From Heloderma charlesbogerti (taxonomy: Eukaryota; Chordata; Lepidosauria; Squamata; Helodermatidae), in assembly GCA_026122225.1 (NCBI GenBank), contig JANEZZ010001959.1, forward strand, positions 86,001 through 150,000: a DNA stretch of 64,000 nucleotides, read 5' to 3'. Below the pieces are notes generated by a model. The model had not been told where the DNA came from. It saw only the letters and a list, made by a program, of their open reading frames with translations, and did not search any database. Positions 33,420 through 44,027 of this stretch are shown here, piece by piece. Every line of letters starts with the position of its first letter. Position 1 is the stretch's first letter. The position numbers and the translations under genes were made by a program.

Positions 33420-34588
33420 ACTTTCTACCTTTATAACTGCTTTGTTAAATTATCATGATTATTACTGTTTTGGGGTGTGTTTACCTGGAAAACTAAGCTT
33501 CTACTAGGAGAAGGTGGGAAATCTATGTAAAGTTATATATTTACATTTTCTTACTATGCGTAGGGAGGGGAGAGTCCACTAGCACAGATGCTTAACACAC
33601 TTATTTGCTGACACTTCATCACTGCAGCTCCTTACGCTTAGAGAACTGGCTTCCTTGTAAACCTGCCTCCTCATATAGATCGGCTGAACTGTTACTGCAG
33701 CCAATCTGACTGGATGGCTTTGCTTTATGAGCAAGGGCAGCTGTGTGTGATCAACACTAACTTCCAGCTGCTGGAAATGTAGGTCAATTGGACCCCCAGT
33801 GAATGGAGATTCCTATTTAAGAAGGAGGAGTATAGAGAATAGTGAGTGGGGAACTCTTTATTCAATGGGTTGTTGGAGGAGACAGCAGATGAAGTATAGT
33901 TGATCTGGAAAGGATGTGGCTTGCAGGGATTTGGTCTTCTTTGTTTGTGTATGCGTGTTCTTTAAAAACTAAATGATAATGTGAACTCTTAAACTGGCTT
34001 TATTTACTGAACTGCTCTTAACGCCTAAACTGAAGTTAGCCTCCACTTTTTTTTCTGTTTATAAGCAGACTCTTCCACTTGTTAGTCCTGAACAGTGGCT
34101 CTTGTCAATATAGAGGTATTGATTGCTTTTATTCCCCCTTTCTAAGCTTCAGATTAGTTAAAATATGTAGCTGAGGTTCTTTTCAACCACTCAGGAATAT
34201 TTGTCAGTGCAGACCTGTAAATTCTTGTTGGATTCCCCCCTGATATTTACCTCTGTATTGCTTCTATTCCCCTTTTCTAAGTTTGAGATTAGTAAAAAAA
34301 AAAAAAAAATGTGGCTGAGAGTCTTTTAAACCACTCAAGTATTTTTGTTACTGCAAAGCTACAAAAACTGCAGCTCTCTACTGTAAGTTTGTAACAGGTT
34401 ACCGTCTGGTATTTAGCTCCCCTTCACTGTGCCCTTGTTTTGGCTTCAGCTGCTATTTACGAATTATAAATGATTACCTGAGGTAATTTAATAGATAATT
34501 AAATAATTTCACTTACCGTCCCCTTGCACAGGTGCTTAACTTGCTTGTTTGCTTATGCTTTATCACTGGGGCTCCTCGTGCTTGGAGA
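33420..34588 (-). repeat. CR1 5' UTR with internal repeats
   Basis: Non-coding leader of the CR1. It holds a pair of similar segments 945 bp apart (33,574-33,643 and 34,518-34,588), both with 'cttaac' and 'tcatcactg'-type blocks and both ending near a 'cttgg' or 'cttag' word. Between them lie three staggered units of about 130-165 bp starting near 34,111, 34,242 and 34,408 that share a 'tattccccctttctaagctt'-type core. Internal promoter repeats are a known feature of some LINE 5' UTRs. Function here is inferred. Confidence 0.55.
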
Positions 34589-34591
34589 TGG

Positions 34592-34998
34592 AAAGGAGAT
34601 GTGGAGTTGGGTGCCATCAGCATACAGGTGGCACTGAACCCCAACAGTCTGGACAATCTGTCCCAGTGGTTTCATGTATATGTTAAATAGCATGAAGGAC
34701 AAGATGAAACCCTGATGGGCACTACAGGCCAGTGGCCATTGCATCAAACAGGAATCCTCCTTCTGAAATCACTCCTGCAAGGAGGACCAGAGCCACCATA
34801 TAACAATGCCTTTCAGTTCCATCCTAGCCAGGTGGTCCAGAAGGATACCATGGTCAATGGTATGTAAAGCCAGGAGGTTCTGTAGAACTAACAGGGACAC
34901 ACTCTCCTTGTCCATACCCTAGCATAGATTGCCCACAAAGGTGATGAAAGCAGTCTCTGTCCCATAACCAGGTCTGAAGCCAGATTGAAATAGATCTA
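34592..34998 (-). mobile_element. L2 LINE (part B), split by CR1
   Basis: Continuation of the L2 at 28,485-29,384. The minus-strand frame at 34,553-34,747 reads 'GFILSFMLFNIYMKPLGQIV' and 'VQCHLYADGTQLHIS'; YADD is changed to YADG, a loss of the second Asp. The remainder (34,748-34,998) is degenerate RT. The 5' end is truncated. Confidence 0.8.
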
Positions 34999-35653
34999 GT
35001 TATTATATTTGAATTGTTTTAAATGATGATACAGGAATTATTAATCTGTTACAGGTTGTTGTGGACATGATGCAAACTTAGTTGAGTGCAATGCTTGCCT
35101 ATTTATACTGCCTGTGGGGTTTTGTGAGGTAGTTCTTTGTTTTGGAAAGTAGTGAAAACATAGGATAGGTGTGAAGGAAAATCAAAAGTAAATTATACCT
35201 CTTATCAAGTATCAAAATGCATTAAGGCTGCAATCAACATCCCAACAAATTCAATGGAATGCTGTTGTGCATTTTAATGGTACTGGATCATGCCCATTGT
35301 ACTTCATTTGTTAATAGTTTGAGAGATCAAACTAGATATTGTTGGGGGCATAGAATTTGGTGTGTGTGTGTGTGTATAAACTACATATTTGTACCCAAGC
35401 TACATATTGATTATCATATAAATTAATGATGGCAGGTCTTCTTCTGCCCTATTTTAAAGCAATTAACTGTGAATATTAATAAATCTAGTGCTCTTCCTGC
35501 TCAGTTACTTAGCCTGAATTGTAATCACCTTTAGTGCTTTCTGGTATAAAAAAGAATAATTTGCTACATATAAGTCTTGCCATAGTTTATGCTTAGAAAA
35601 GCATACTAAACAGTTGTGATAATGCTTCCTCAGTTCCGCCTCTCCAAATAATA
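34999..35653. other. Unassigned sequence
   Basis: AT-rich unique-looking sequence with a short TG run at 35,361-35,376. Nothing else was recognised. Confidence 0.4.
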
Positions 35654-35655
35654 TA

Positions 35656-37308
35656 CAGTCAGGGCCAAAAATATTGGAACAAGGATAACTGTTTTGGCAG
35701 TTGGCCTCTGTACACCACCACATGGAAGTTGAAAGGAAACACACCCAGATGGGAGCAAAGTCAGGACTTCCAGCTGTAATTCAAGGGGTTTGACAAAAGT
35801 GGGGCACTAACCATTCAGGAAGAACAGCCAGCAGCATGCATACATCCCCATCTTTGGTGGCTCATAAGTAACGGAACAAATCAACATCATTTCAAACTTA
35901 AGTATCGCCTTTAATACCTGGATGAAAATCCTTTGCTGGCAATGACTGCCTGAAGTCTGGAACCCATGGACATTACCAAATGCTGAGTTTCCTCCCTCGA
36001 GATGCTTTGCCAGGCCTTTACTGCAGCTGCCTTCAGCTGCTGCTTGTTTGTGGGTTTTCTGCCTTCAGTCTTGTCTTCAGTAAGTGAAAAGCATGCTCTG
36101 TTGGGTGGTGATCAGGTGACTGACTTGGCTATTGAAGAACATCCCACTTCTTTGCCTTGAGAAACTCTTGAGTAGCTTTTGCTGTATGTTTTGGGTCATT
36201 ATCCATCTGCAATATGAAGTGGCGTCCTATCAGTTTGGCAGCATTTGGCTGAATCTGAGCAGAAAGTATAGCCCTATACACTTCAGAATTCATCCTGCTG
36301 CTTTGATCAGCAGTCAGGTCATCAATATACACCAATGACCCGGTTCCATTGGCAGCCATACATGCCCATGCTATAACACTGCCTCTACCATGTTTGACAG
36401 ATGATGTGGTATGCTTTGGATCATGAGCTGTTCCTTTCCTTCTCCATACTTTTCTCTTCCCATCATTCTGGTACAAGTTAATCTTGGTTTCATCAGTCCA
36501 AAGAATCTTATTCCAGAACTAGGCAGGCTTTTTTTAGGTGTTTGCTGGCAAAGGCTAATCTGGCCTTTCAGTTCCTGAGTGTTACCCGTGGTTTGCACTT
36601 TGTTGTGAAGCCTCTGTATTTACATTCATAAAGCCATCTCTTGACTGTAGATCTTGACAATGACATGCCTACCTCCTCAAGAGTGTTCTTGACCTGGCTA
36701 GATGTTGTGAAAGGGTTCCTCTTCACCATGAGCAGAATTCTGCGGTCATCCCCTTTAGTTGTCTTCTGTGGTCTTCCAGGCCTTTTGCTGTTGCTGAGCT
36801 TGCCAGTTAATTCCTTCTTTTTTCAGGATGTTCCAAACACTTGTATTGGCCACTCCCACTGTTTCTGCTATCTCTCTGATGGGTTTATGTTGTTTCCTCA
36901 GCCTAATGATGGCCTCCTTCACTTGCATGGACACCTCTTTGCACCTCATGTTGGGAGCTCCAGTGAACAGCTACCAAATGCAAATGTACCACTCAGAACC
37001 ACCTCCAGGCCTTTTATCTGCTTGATTGGTCATGGGGTACCCAGGAAACAGGCCACACCTGGCCAGGCAGCTGCTTGTCAGCCATTCGTTCCATTATTTA
37101 TGAGCCACCAACGATGGGTGTGTGTGTATGCCACTGGCTGTCCTTCCTGAATGGTTAGTGCCCCACTTTTGTCAAACCCCTTGAATTACAGCCAGAAGTC
37201 CTGACTTCACTCCCATCTGGTATGTTTCCTTTCAACTTCAATGTGGTGGTATATAGAGGCCAACTGCCAAAACAGTTATCCTTGTTCCAATATTTCTGGC
37301 CCTGACTG
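35656..37308 (-). mobile_element. Tc1-type DNA transposon, complete length
   Basis: A 1,653-bp element flanked by TA on both sides (35,654-35,655 and 37,309-37,310). The ends are 'cagtcagggcc' and its inverse. The terminal inverted repeats are unusually long, about 225-230 bp (35,656-35,883 and 37,082-37,308), and remain highly similar to each other. The transposase lies between them on the minus strand. The high TIR similarity suggests moderately recent activity. It lies in unique-looking DNA rather than inside another element. Confidence 0.92.
36080..36949 (-). pseudogene. Tc1 transposase, inactivated
   Basis: Cut-and-paste transposase that would bind the TIRs and cleave through a DDE catalytic core. 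Starting at ATG 36,949 (MRCKEVSM), the N terminus holds a helix-turn-helix ('KPIREIAETVGVANTSVWNI') followed by 'ILKKEG'. After a frame change come 'GFTTKCK', 'FWNKILWTDETKINLYQN' in degraded form (first Asp, near 36,490) and 'GRHFILQMDNDPKHTAKA' (second Asp, near 36,195). After an in-frame stop, 'PSQSPDHHPTEHAFH' (near 36,100) holds the final catalytic Glu. The catalytic residues survive but at least one frameshift and a TAG in place of a Trp codon kill the protein. Confidence 0.88.
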
Positions 37309-37310
37309 TA

Positions 37311-37569
37311 TTAGTTTCAAAGTACAGTAAAATCATGTAATTATCTCAAGGATTAACACTGGGATCCCATGAGCAGCTCAGGCTCAGTCAAGGAGTTTGG
37401 TGTATTCTTAGCTTTTTGTCCTTGAATGGCACATACCCATGCACTATCACAAACTGCTTTTGAAGCTACCTTCAGTTTAAAAAGCAGCTTTCCATGTGGC
37501 ATCTGTGGTATTTTCTTAGTTCAGTTCTCTGGGTTTGGTGAAGAATACTCACTATGTGAGATGGCTTTT
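37311..37569. other. Unassigned sequence
   Basis: Unique-looking sequence between the Tc1 element and a CR1 tail. No feature was recognised. Confidence 0.4.
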
Positions 37570-37697
37570 CAACACCTGCCCTAAGCTGGACAGCCATCTG
37601 TCAGGGATGCTTTCACTTAAGATTCCTGCATTGAGCAGGGGTTGGACTTGATGGTCTTACAGGCCCCTTCCAACCCTACTACTGTATGATTCTATAA
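37570..37697 (+). mobile_element. CR1 LINE 3' tail
   Basis: Contains 'ggacagccatctgtcaggga', 'gattcctgcattgagcaggg' and 'cttacaggccccttccaacc', and ends with the CR1 terminal 'atgattctat' box. Strongly 5'-truncated, non-coding. Confidence 0.85.
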
Positions 37698-39110
37698 GGC
37701 CAAGAAGCAGTTGGAGTCAGGGTAACTTTGAGAGCCTTCTTTATGTCCATGATTCTTTAAATTGTTGTCCTTATATGTAGGTGTAGCTAGGTTTTACTGC
37801 GTAATACATGAATTAAATCCATAGGGTTTGAAGGAAAGTTGCATTGAAAGTGGCAGGTGCCACAAAGTTTATTTAGGACAACCTCCGCTGTGTCTGTAAG
37901 TCTCATAATGTTTGACTTATATATGTTCAGCTACAGCACTTCCTGCTTTAGAACCTCGTGTTACACCAATATTACTCTCTGTGCTCCTTCAACTACAAAT
38001 TGGATGAACAGACAGTGACACTTTTTCAATATTATTACATTAAACCAAGTGGATTTTGATTGATAACCTAATATTCAACTAATGCAAAACATCAATCATG
38101 GCAAGTATATTAATTATTTAATATTGCAGTCTAATTCAGAAATCGATGTGCTGCATGAGGGGAAGGGAAACGCGCTGTTCCCAGAAGACTTAAGACAGGG
38201 AATGATTAAAAAAAAAGATCTGCTATACTCTCGTGTGTTAGCTCGATACTAATCTTTATTCATTTGCCAATAATCTCTTCCCATTTTCCACTTCAGGACC
38301 ATTTTATCAGTTTTGAGATCTATAATTGAATTAAGTCTGCTTTCAGCACAGAGCAAAAAGAGTTGCACAAATATTGATGAAGTCATGACAGGGACAGCAC
38401 AGGAGACAGACCACTAAAGAGGACAGATTTGATACCATTAGCTGGAAGCTCCCTGTATCAGTGACCTGGATCCTGCTTCCTAGCAATTAAGTTGATTAGG
38501 ACCTTTGGCACCAAACAGTATAAATACAGGACTTGAATTCTCTTTTAATAATGCATGGTGTAGTATAGTAAATTTTGATTATTATTGTAAGTGTTTGATG
38601 AGTCCATTTTTTTCTGTGATGGATTTTTAAAAAATGTAAACTTGACAAGAACAAGTATCTGCTCCAGCGTTTAAACTTGGAGAAACCTAAATCAAAAGCA
38701 TTTCTGTAATATACTTACATGGAAGCTTCTAGGATTTATTTAAAGGACTATATAGTTAAAATTTGCAATTGGTGCTGTACAATTACTAATTTTATATATT
38801 TGGATTAGCCCAGTACTGCAGTTTGCCTGTTGTAATTTGCCCAAGGTGGCAAATGATGCCTGTGCACTTTGTCTAAACTTACACCCCTCATCCCTTCTCA
38901 TCCAAGGAAAACTAAATCCTTCAGAGCTGCCTTTAGAAATTCTTCCTGGTCTAATGCAACCTCCATACAGGAATTCACACTTTTTGTATCCTTTCTTCAG
39001 CCCTGCCTCTTGACTACACCCAAAGTTAATCCACTTGATGCCAGTGCAGATCATCTGACTCTTAGAGGCAAGGTTCTTTTAAGACAGTTGACCACTTACT
39101 AAGTTCCTCT
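37698..39110. other. Unassigned, mostly unique sequence
   Basis: AT-rich stretch without recognised repeats or convincing frames. Confidence 0.4.
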
Positions 39111-39111
39111 G

Positions 39112-39790
39112 GGTCATTTATTTATGGTATTTATATTGGCTGCCTAATAACATCGTTCTTTGTGCAGTTCACAAAGATAAAATACAATATTAAAAATATC
39201 ATAAAAACAATTGAAGCACAGAAATTGCCAGGAGTGAGAGACTGAAAACCAAATTCACCGTACAAATAAAATATACAATATATAATAAGTCGTATCAACA
39301 TTCAGACTTTAAGATCACAGACTTAAAAGGCCTGGGAAAATAAAAAGGGTTTTATTTTATGCCAAAAAACCCATAAAGAAGGAAGTTATTCCACAGCTGA
39401 GGTGCCACCACTGGGAAGGCCCTCTCCAATGTAGCCTCCAGCTTCCTTTCACTTGGCAGTGGCACATGTAGCAGGGTCTCTTAAAGACCCTGTTTTTAAA
39501 GTTCAAGCAGGCATTTATAGGGGAAGGTGACCTTTCAGATAAGCTCTTCCTAAGCTGTTAGGAACTCTAAAGGTTAAGGCCAGCAATTTAAATTGGGCCC
39601 AGGACTTAGTGCAGCTAATGACACACTGGCATAATATGATCACAGTTAACAGTCTTGCAGCCTTCTTTTGGACCAAGTGCAGTTTTAAGACCATTTTTAA
39701 AGGCAGCTCCATATACAATGCAGTGCAATAGTCCAAAAGGACAGTCACCCATAAGGCTGCTGATCTTATCATTAGTACCTCCAATTAATG
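39112..39790 (-). mobile_element. L2 LINE 3' part
   Basis: Minus-strand L2: the plus strand starts with the tail complement ('catttatttatggtattta'), then the 3' UTR and the C-terminal RT region. The frame 39,515-39,784 retains 'LLDYCTALYMELPLKMVLKL' and 'HLVQKKAARLL'. A frameshift and several stops are present. 5'-truncated. Confidence 0.7.
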
Positions 39791-39889
39791 CTGCCTACCC
39801 ATTAATCCCAAATGCTTGCTCTAGCCATTTAAAGCTGGGAAGACCAGCATGGATAATCACATGCTGCTATTTCTGGGTGGCAAAATAAC

Positions 39890-40240
39890 AAAGTGTTTCA
39901 TGGCTGCCCACTCTCGCACATTCCTGCCAAATGTGTCTCTGGTTAAAGTGGGACATGCAAAAGATTTTCCCTAACTGATCTCAGAGGTTCATATGGGAAG
40001 ATACGGTCCTTTAAGTATCTTGGTCCTAAACTTTTTAGGATTTTAAAGGTTAATAGCCAGAACCTTGAATTGGGCCTGTAAGTGGATCAGTAGCTTACTG
40101 ATGCAGCTGGAGCAACAAAGGAGTAAAATGCTTCAGAGGACCAATTGTCAGAATCCCATTTTGCATAATCCACAGTTTCCAGATACTTTTCAAGGCAGTC
40201 CCACATAGAGCTCATTACAGTAGTCCTCATGAGAGGTAAC
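39890..40240 (-). mobile_element. L2 LINE fragment
   Basis: Complement of the same L2 C-terminal RT region as the preceding copy but from another subfamily: the plus strand shows 'agaaccttgaattgggcctg' and 'gcagtcccacatagagctc' with 'attacagtagtcc'. Degenerate, no open frame. Confidence 0.6.
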
Positions 40241-40242
40241 AG

Positions 40243-40660
40243 GGAGCAATCCTATGGGGATAGGTGGCCACCTCTGAACTCGGAGGGTGGGTGGAGTGTG
40301 GAGGGGATCTTTGCCTCTGCACTCCAGCCACCCTGCATTTGCAGCTAGATGGCCAATTTTGGCAGTCTAGCTGTAGCACTTCAGAGCGGGCACTGGTGGT
40401 GGCTGGACAATGCATAGGAAGCATCGTACCAGCCCTTACGAGGTTCCCGCCCCTCCCCCTCCTCAGGAATGCCCCCTTTCCTCCTGCTCCGCACTGCTCT
40501 TACAAGTATGGAGCCTGGGATGATCCACACCACCTACGAGGCGGAGGGGGCAGGGGCGGGGAGGTGGTTTTCTGGGAACTGACCTTGGAGCATAGGCTTT
40601 GAGGTTGGTTTCCAAAAACGGAATAATCCTATGGCTTTGATTAGTGGTGGGAGGCACTCA
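40243..40660. mobile_element. GC-rich MITE, copy 1
   Basis: Starts 'gggagcaatcctatgggga' and matches the copy at 61,651 over about 400 bp, including 'tctgaactcggag', 'ggagtgtggaggggatcttt', 'ctgcatttgcagctag', 'gcataggaagcat' and 'ttttctgggaactgacct'. The right inverted end is not preserved. GC-rich, with frames but no recognisable protein. Confidence 0.6.
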
Positions 40661-41029
40661 GCATATGATCTGAGATTATATTTTACAGTGTACTAAGCCC
40701 TGTGACATTGAAAATAGGTTCAGTTCTTAAGCTTTGTTGGGCCCTTGCTCAAATCAAACTTCTATCTTTGAAATTGGCTGAAACAATTAATGCTTCCCAT
40801 TTTAGGGAAATAAGAGCTTTGGTATTAACATGTTGAATAGTTTTTATTGTTTTTTTTAAACTGCATGGAAAGAAAAGCAAGTGTTCTAACATTTTGAAAG
40901 TTTTGTATTTGTGTAGGCTTGTCACTTAAAGAATTCACAGTCGATCATATGAGTTTTAATTTATTACTATTTACAAATTTATTCAAATGTAATCTGAATA
41001 AAATAGCCCTGAAGGAAAAAAACAGGTTG
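40661..41029. other. Unassigned sequence
   Basis: AT-rich, nothing recognised. Confidence 0.35.
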
Positions 41030-41320
41030 GATCCAGACTTAGTCATACTTAAAGTAGATCCATTGAAATCAATGAGACTTGAGGTAGTCATTGATTTCAG
41101 TGGGGCTACTCTAAATATGACTGAGTCTGAATCCAATCCATTAATAGTTGTTTTTACAGATATGTTGTTCTATTAATTGGGAGCACAGTTTAATTAATAA
41201 AAAGATTTCAGCTGAACACCTTACTCTATTACAGGCCTAATATTTTGTTTATGGCAAAGGGGTGCGTTTATCTTTCCTTAAACATGTATGAATTCAAAAG
41301 CCTATGATACTATTATACAC
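41030..41320 (+). repeat. Dispersed repeat, copy 1 (partner at 59,870)
   Basis: Shares ordered blocks with 59,870-60,135 in the same orientation: 'gtcattgatttcag'-like, 'ggatccaacccatta'-like, 'agttgtttttacaga', 'attgggagcacagtttaatt' and 'atgtatgaattcaaaa'. The family is unknown and non-coding. The first part contains two inverted 'aagtagatccattgaaatca'-type arms (41,050-41,105). Confidence 0.6.
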
Positions 41321-41751
41321 GGTATGGGTTAATTTCTAAATGACATGTTGGGGCTCAGCTTAGTTTGGAAGTCATACTCATACTCTTTCACGTAGAAGCC
41401 ATTTCCCTGTCCCTGCAGTGTGTACAAACCCTGGTTTAGATAAGGGCCTTTAACATTTGAACCCACACCAACTCAGAAAATTTCACCAGTTGCCGCTAGT
41501 AGTGTACACACTTTCTTCTTCAGATACAAGTTTGTGTTATGTTTTGTTGATTAGGTTATAAGAATTGTATTAGATGAACATTCTGCGATTTATAGTAGTT
41601 ATATTTTCTTTTAATAATCTCAGTTCAGATAAAAGAAAGATAGCCAGGAGACAGTATGACTTTCTTTTCTTTTGTAACTTTCTAAGTTACACCTAAATAA
41701 TTGCAGAGAAAGGTTTAGTAACTATTTAGAACTTTTGTTCTTCTGTTACAG

Positions 41752-41788
41752 GGATACTGGAAACATCAAAGCTGGATTAGAACATCTG
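41752..41788 (+). other. Candidate 37-bp host exon
   Basis: Bounded by a good splice acceptor (pyrimidine-rich 'cttttgttcttctgttacag' ending at 41,751) and a consensus donor ('gtaagt' from 41,789). Inside, frame +1 reads DTGNIKAGLEHL with no stop; another frame is also open. Splice signals this close to consensus on both sides are uncommon by chance. If real, it belongs to a plus-strand gene whose other exons lie mostly outside the window. I do not recognise the peptide. Confidence 0.4.
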
Positions 41789-42710
41789 GTAAGTTTTAAT
41801 TTTCTCTTGAATATTTGCATCATCTTTGATAACTGCATTCGAAATGAACACTTTTGAATGAGCTTTGAATACCTTGAATTGAGAAAGCCAACCATTTCCC
41901 AGAGGGTCAGCTTACTGTTATTATATGAAGGCACTTACATTTTCATTTATCTTATGTTTCAAGGGATTTTAATTTTTTTAAATTACTTTTTTTTGATGTA
42001 GAGATGAAATAAAGTGGGCTATAATCCTTAGATTGATGACTGCCTTAATTATAAACAAAAAGTTGTTTGGCATTGGATTTTTGGCATATCCTGATCTGAA
42101 AACAACAAATTTGTATTTTGAAATACACGTTCAGATTTTGCATGCACAAATATGGCACTTCAGTAATTTGAAATCTACGTATCTTTGTTTAACAATGCCT
42201 TTATATTATGAATTGGGTAGTCATTTAAATTCCATTTAGTCCTAAGATATACAGTATTTTGAATGCAAAATATTTAAGCAAGCATACTTCGATTGTGAGT
42301 GAAAGCAAGGTATGCTTAGCATTAAATACAGTGCTATGAGAAGCTTATTATATATAAAGTGTAAACTGTTAACAGTAGTTATGAGAATACATAACAATGA
42401 CTTGAATTCAAAGAACTACAGCTTACATTCATGCAACAGGGCTTTCCTGCCCCCTTCTTACTTCAGCATTTGTACCCTATTAAAAGCTGCTATTGAAGGT
42501 CAGGGGACCCTTGGGAATGGCATGCAGTATAGTGTGGGGACTGCAATGTGTTTGGCTTGATGAATATCTGAGACACAATCTCTCTTCCCTTCAACAAGTG
42601 GAATGGCCTTCTGCTTGAACAAGGTGCTTTTTTGATCCAGGCAATTGCTTTTAAGACACATAGGCTGGTTTCTTGTTAAAATTCTTTCCAGAGCTGTAGC
42701 TGTCTTCTAT
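41789..42710. other. Unassigned, mostly unique sequence
   Basis: AT-rich sequence downstream of the candidate exon. If that exon is real, this is its intron. No repeats recognised. Confidence 0.35.
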
Positions 42711-42822
42711 AGTAGAAGAGTCCTGTGGTACCTTAAAGGCTAACATTTATTTTGGCTTAAGCTTTTATGAATAGTATCCACTTCATCAGATGCATGAAGT
42801 GTAATTTATTGCCAAAATCACT

Positions 42823-42985
42823 TAGGGTGGTCCCAGGCGTGGTCTGAAGGCACATGAGACAGCTACCTTGCTGAAGCTAAGCAGGTCTGGTCAGTGCTTG
42901 GAGGGGAGACCACCTGGGAACTGCATGTAGCCAGCTTGAGTTCCACAATGGAAGAAAGGCGGGATATAAATAAATAAATAAATAA
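42823..42985 (+). mobile_element. 5S rRNA-derived SINE
   Basis: The head contains a segment that follows the internal promoter region of 5S rRNA: 'gaagctaagcaggtctggtc' then 'agtgcttggaggggagacca' and 'cctgggaac' (about 42,876-42,925). A short body and a tail of 'ggcgggatataaataaataa' type follow. This is the organisation of squamate 5S-derived SINEs. The internal A-box, intermediate element and C-box region would serve Pol III transcription. It lies inside a palindromic repeat. Confidence 0.85.
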
Positions 42986-43082
42986 TCCTGTGCATGCTTA
43001 GACAGAAAAAAGTCCTACAACTCCCAGCATTTCCCAGCCATCCATGCTTTTTTCTGCCTAAAGATGCATACGATTGTGCCTT
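42986..43082. mobile_element. Hairpin MITE, copy 2
   Basis: Related to 7,576-7,681: 'catgcttagacagaaaaaag' on the left and 'cttttttctgcctaaagatg' with 'cgattgtgcc' on the right. The left end is merged with the SINE tail, so the order of insertion is not fully resolved. Confidence 0.55.
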
Positions 43083-43128
43083 TAGTTAGTCTTCAAGGTG
43101 CCACAGGGCTCTTCGTTGTTTTTGTTAA

Positions 43129-43576
43129 AATTAATGGCCAGAATTCTTTCTCGTGTGCACTAACTGTGAGTTTTTCTGTGAACTATATAATCTGATTATA
43201 CTGAAGTATTCTGCCACAAAAATTGTTTTTCATATTTCTACCAAATGTTAATTGCTTCTCCTTTCTGCTTTCACCCAGATGCACATGGTCTTGAAACTAA
43301 GCTTAAATGTACATTGAACAAGTATGGACTGAATCACTGAAGCAGTTCTGTGACTGCTTCATATTGCTCCAGCTGTACCTTTGTGGGACAGTTGTGCCGG
43401 ATTTTTTCTATGTAAAATCATCTTAAAACTTTTAATGTAACATGCATTGTAGCATGAAGTACCATCTGTCAGTGACTCTGAGTGATCATAAATAACTCTC
43501 TGTATGCTTGTAAATAAAATCCTTAACTGTCTTAGATGAGTTTAACTCATTTTCTACTAGATAATTACATGCTAAC
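43129..43576. other. Unassigned sequence
   Basis: No feature recognised. Confidence 0.35.
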
Positions 43577-43958
43577 TGAGGGCATAATCCCATGTGGATG
43601 CCTGTCAGCCTCTGAACTTGGAGGCTGATAGACATTCTATGCAGAGTGGGAGAAGCACGGAGGCGATCGTCACGTCCGCGCTTCTCCCACTGTACATTTT
43701 TGCTAGATGGGAGTTTTTTCCCATCTTGCTAGGGCTCCACAGAATGGGAGAGAAGGAGGCTGGGGATAGCTTGTATCCCTGTTTTCCCAGCCCCCTCCCT
43801 GCCCACAGAACCACTCCCTTACCATCCTCTCTGAGGTCGCTTTTGTGAGCTTGGAGAGGCATCTGGTGCAGTTCTCTTTGTGCTGGCTGTGAGGGGGAGG
43901 GGGCAGGGAGCTTGGACTCCTGGTCCAGCTGTCTAGGGGCCATAGGATTGCTCTCCCC
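43577..43958. mobile_element. GC-rich MITE, copy 2 (both ends present)
   Basis: The left end 'gagggcataatcccatg' faces an inverted right end 'ccataggattgctctcc'. Inside lies 'cctctgaacttggaggctga', itself a small inverted repeat, matching the family at 40,243 and 61,651. The 382-bp interior is GC-rich with CpGs. It contains no transposase. Confidence 0.6.
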
Positions 43959-44027
43959 ATGTAACAATTGTTACTCTCTCTAGACTAAGAACACTACAAT
44001 AATATGAGATGTTAGGCAGCTTTACCT

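Larger units (their letters stand above)
29385..34588 (-). mobile_element. Near full-length CR1 LINE
   Basis: A 5.2 kb minus-strand CR1, much longer than usual CR1 fragments. The order from its 5' end (34,588) is a repeated 5' UTR (33,420-34,588), ORF1 remains (about 32,640-33,377), ORF2 remains (about 30,100-32,460) and a 3' end at 29,385 with the 'gaacataagaagagcc' block. It sits inside an L2 of the same strand. The two insertion edges share 'cttgga' (at 29,373-29,378 and near 34,580), a possible short target duplication. Both ORFs are decayed. Confidence 0.85.
42712..43128. mobile_element. Palindromic repeat split by two insertions
   Basis: The left half (42,712-42,822) runs 'gaagagtcctgtggtacctt' to 'cacttcatcagatgcatgaa'. 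The right half (43,083-43,128) is the inverse of the left start ('ttagtcttcaaggtgccaca', 'gggctcttcgttg'). The halves are separated by a 5S-derived SINE and a hairpin MITE. A related half copy is at 49,335-49,440. Family name not known to me. Confidence 0.6.

Noticed and set aside
40264..40602. 112-codon frame considered as a gene
   Set aside because: It lies wholly in a GC-rich MITE; the matching part of the copy at 61,651 has frames broken differently.
42876..42925. 5S rRNA gene
   Set aside because: Only the internal promoter part resembles 5S rRNA, and a SINE body and tail follow; it is a SINE, not a gene.
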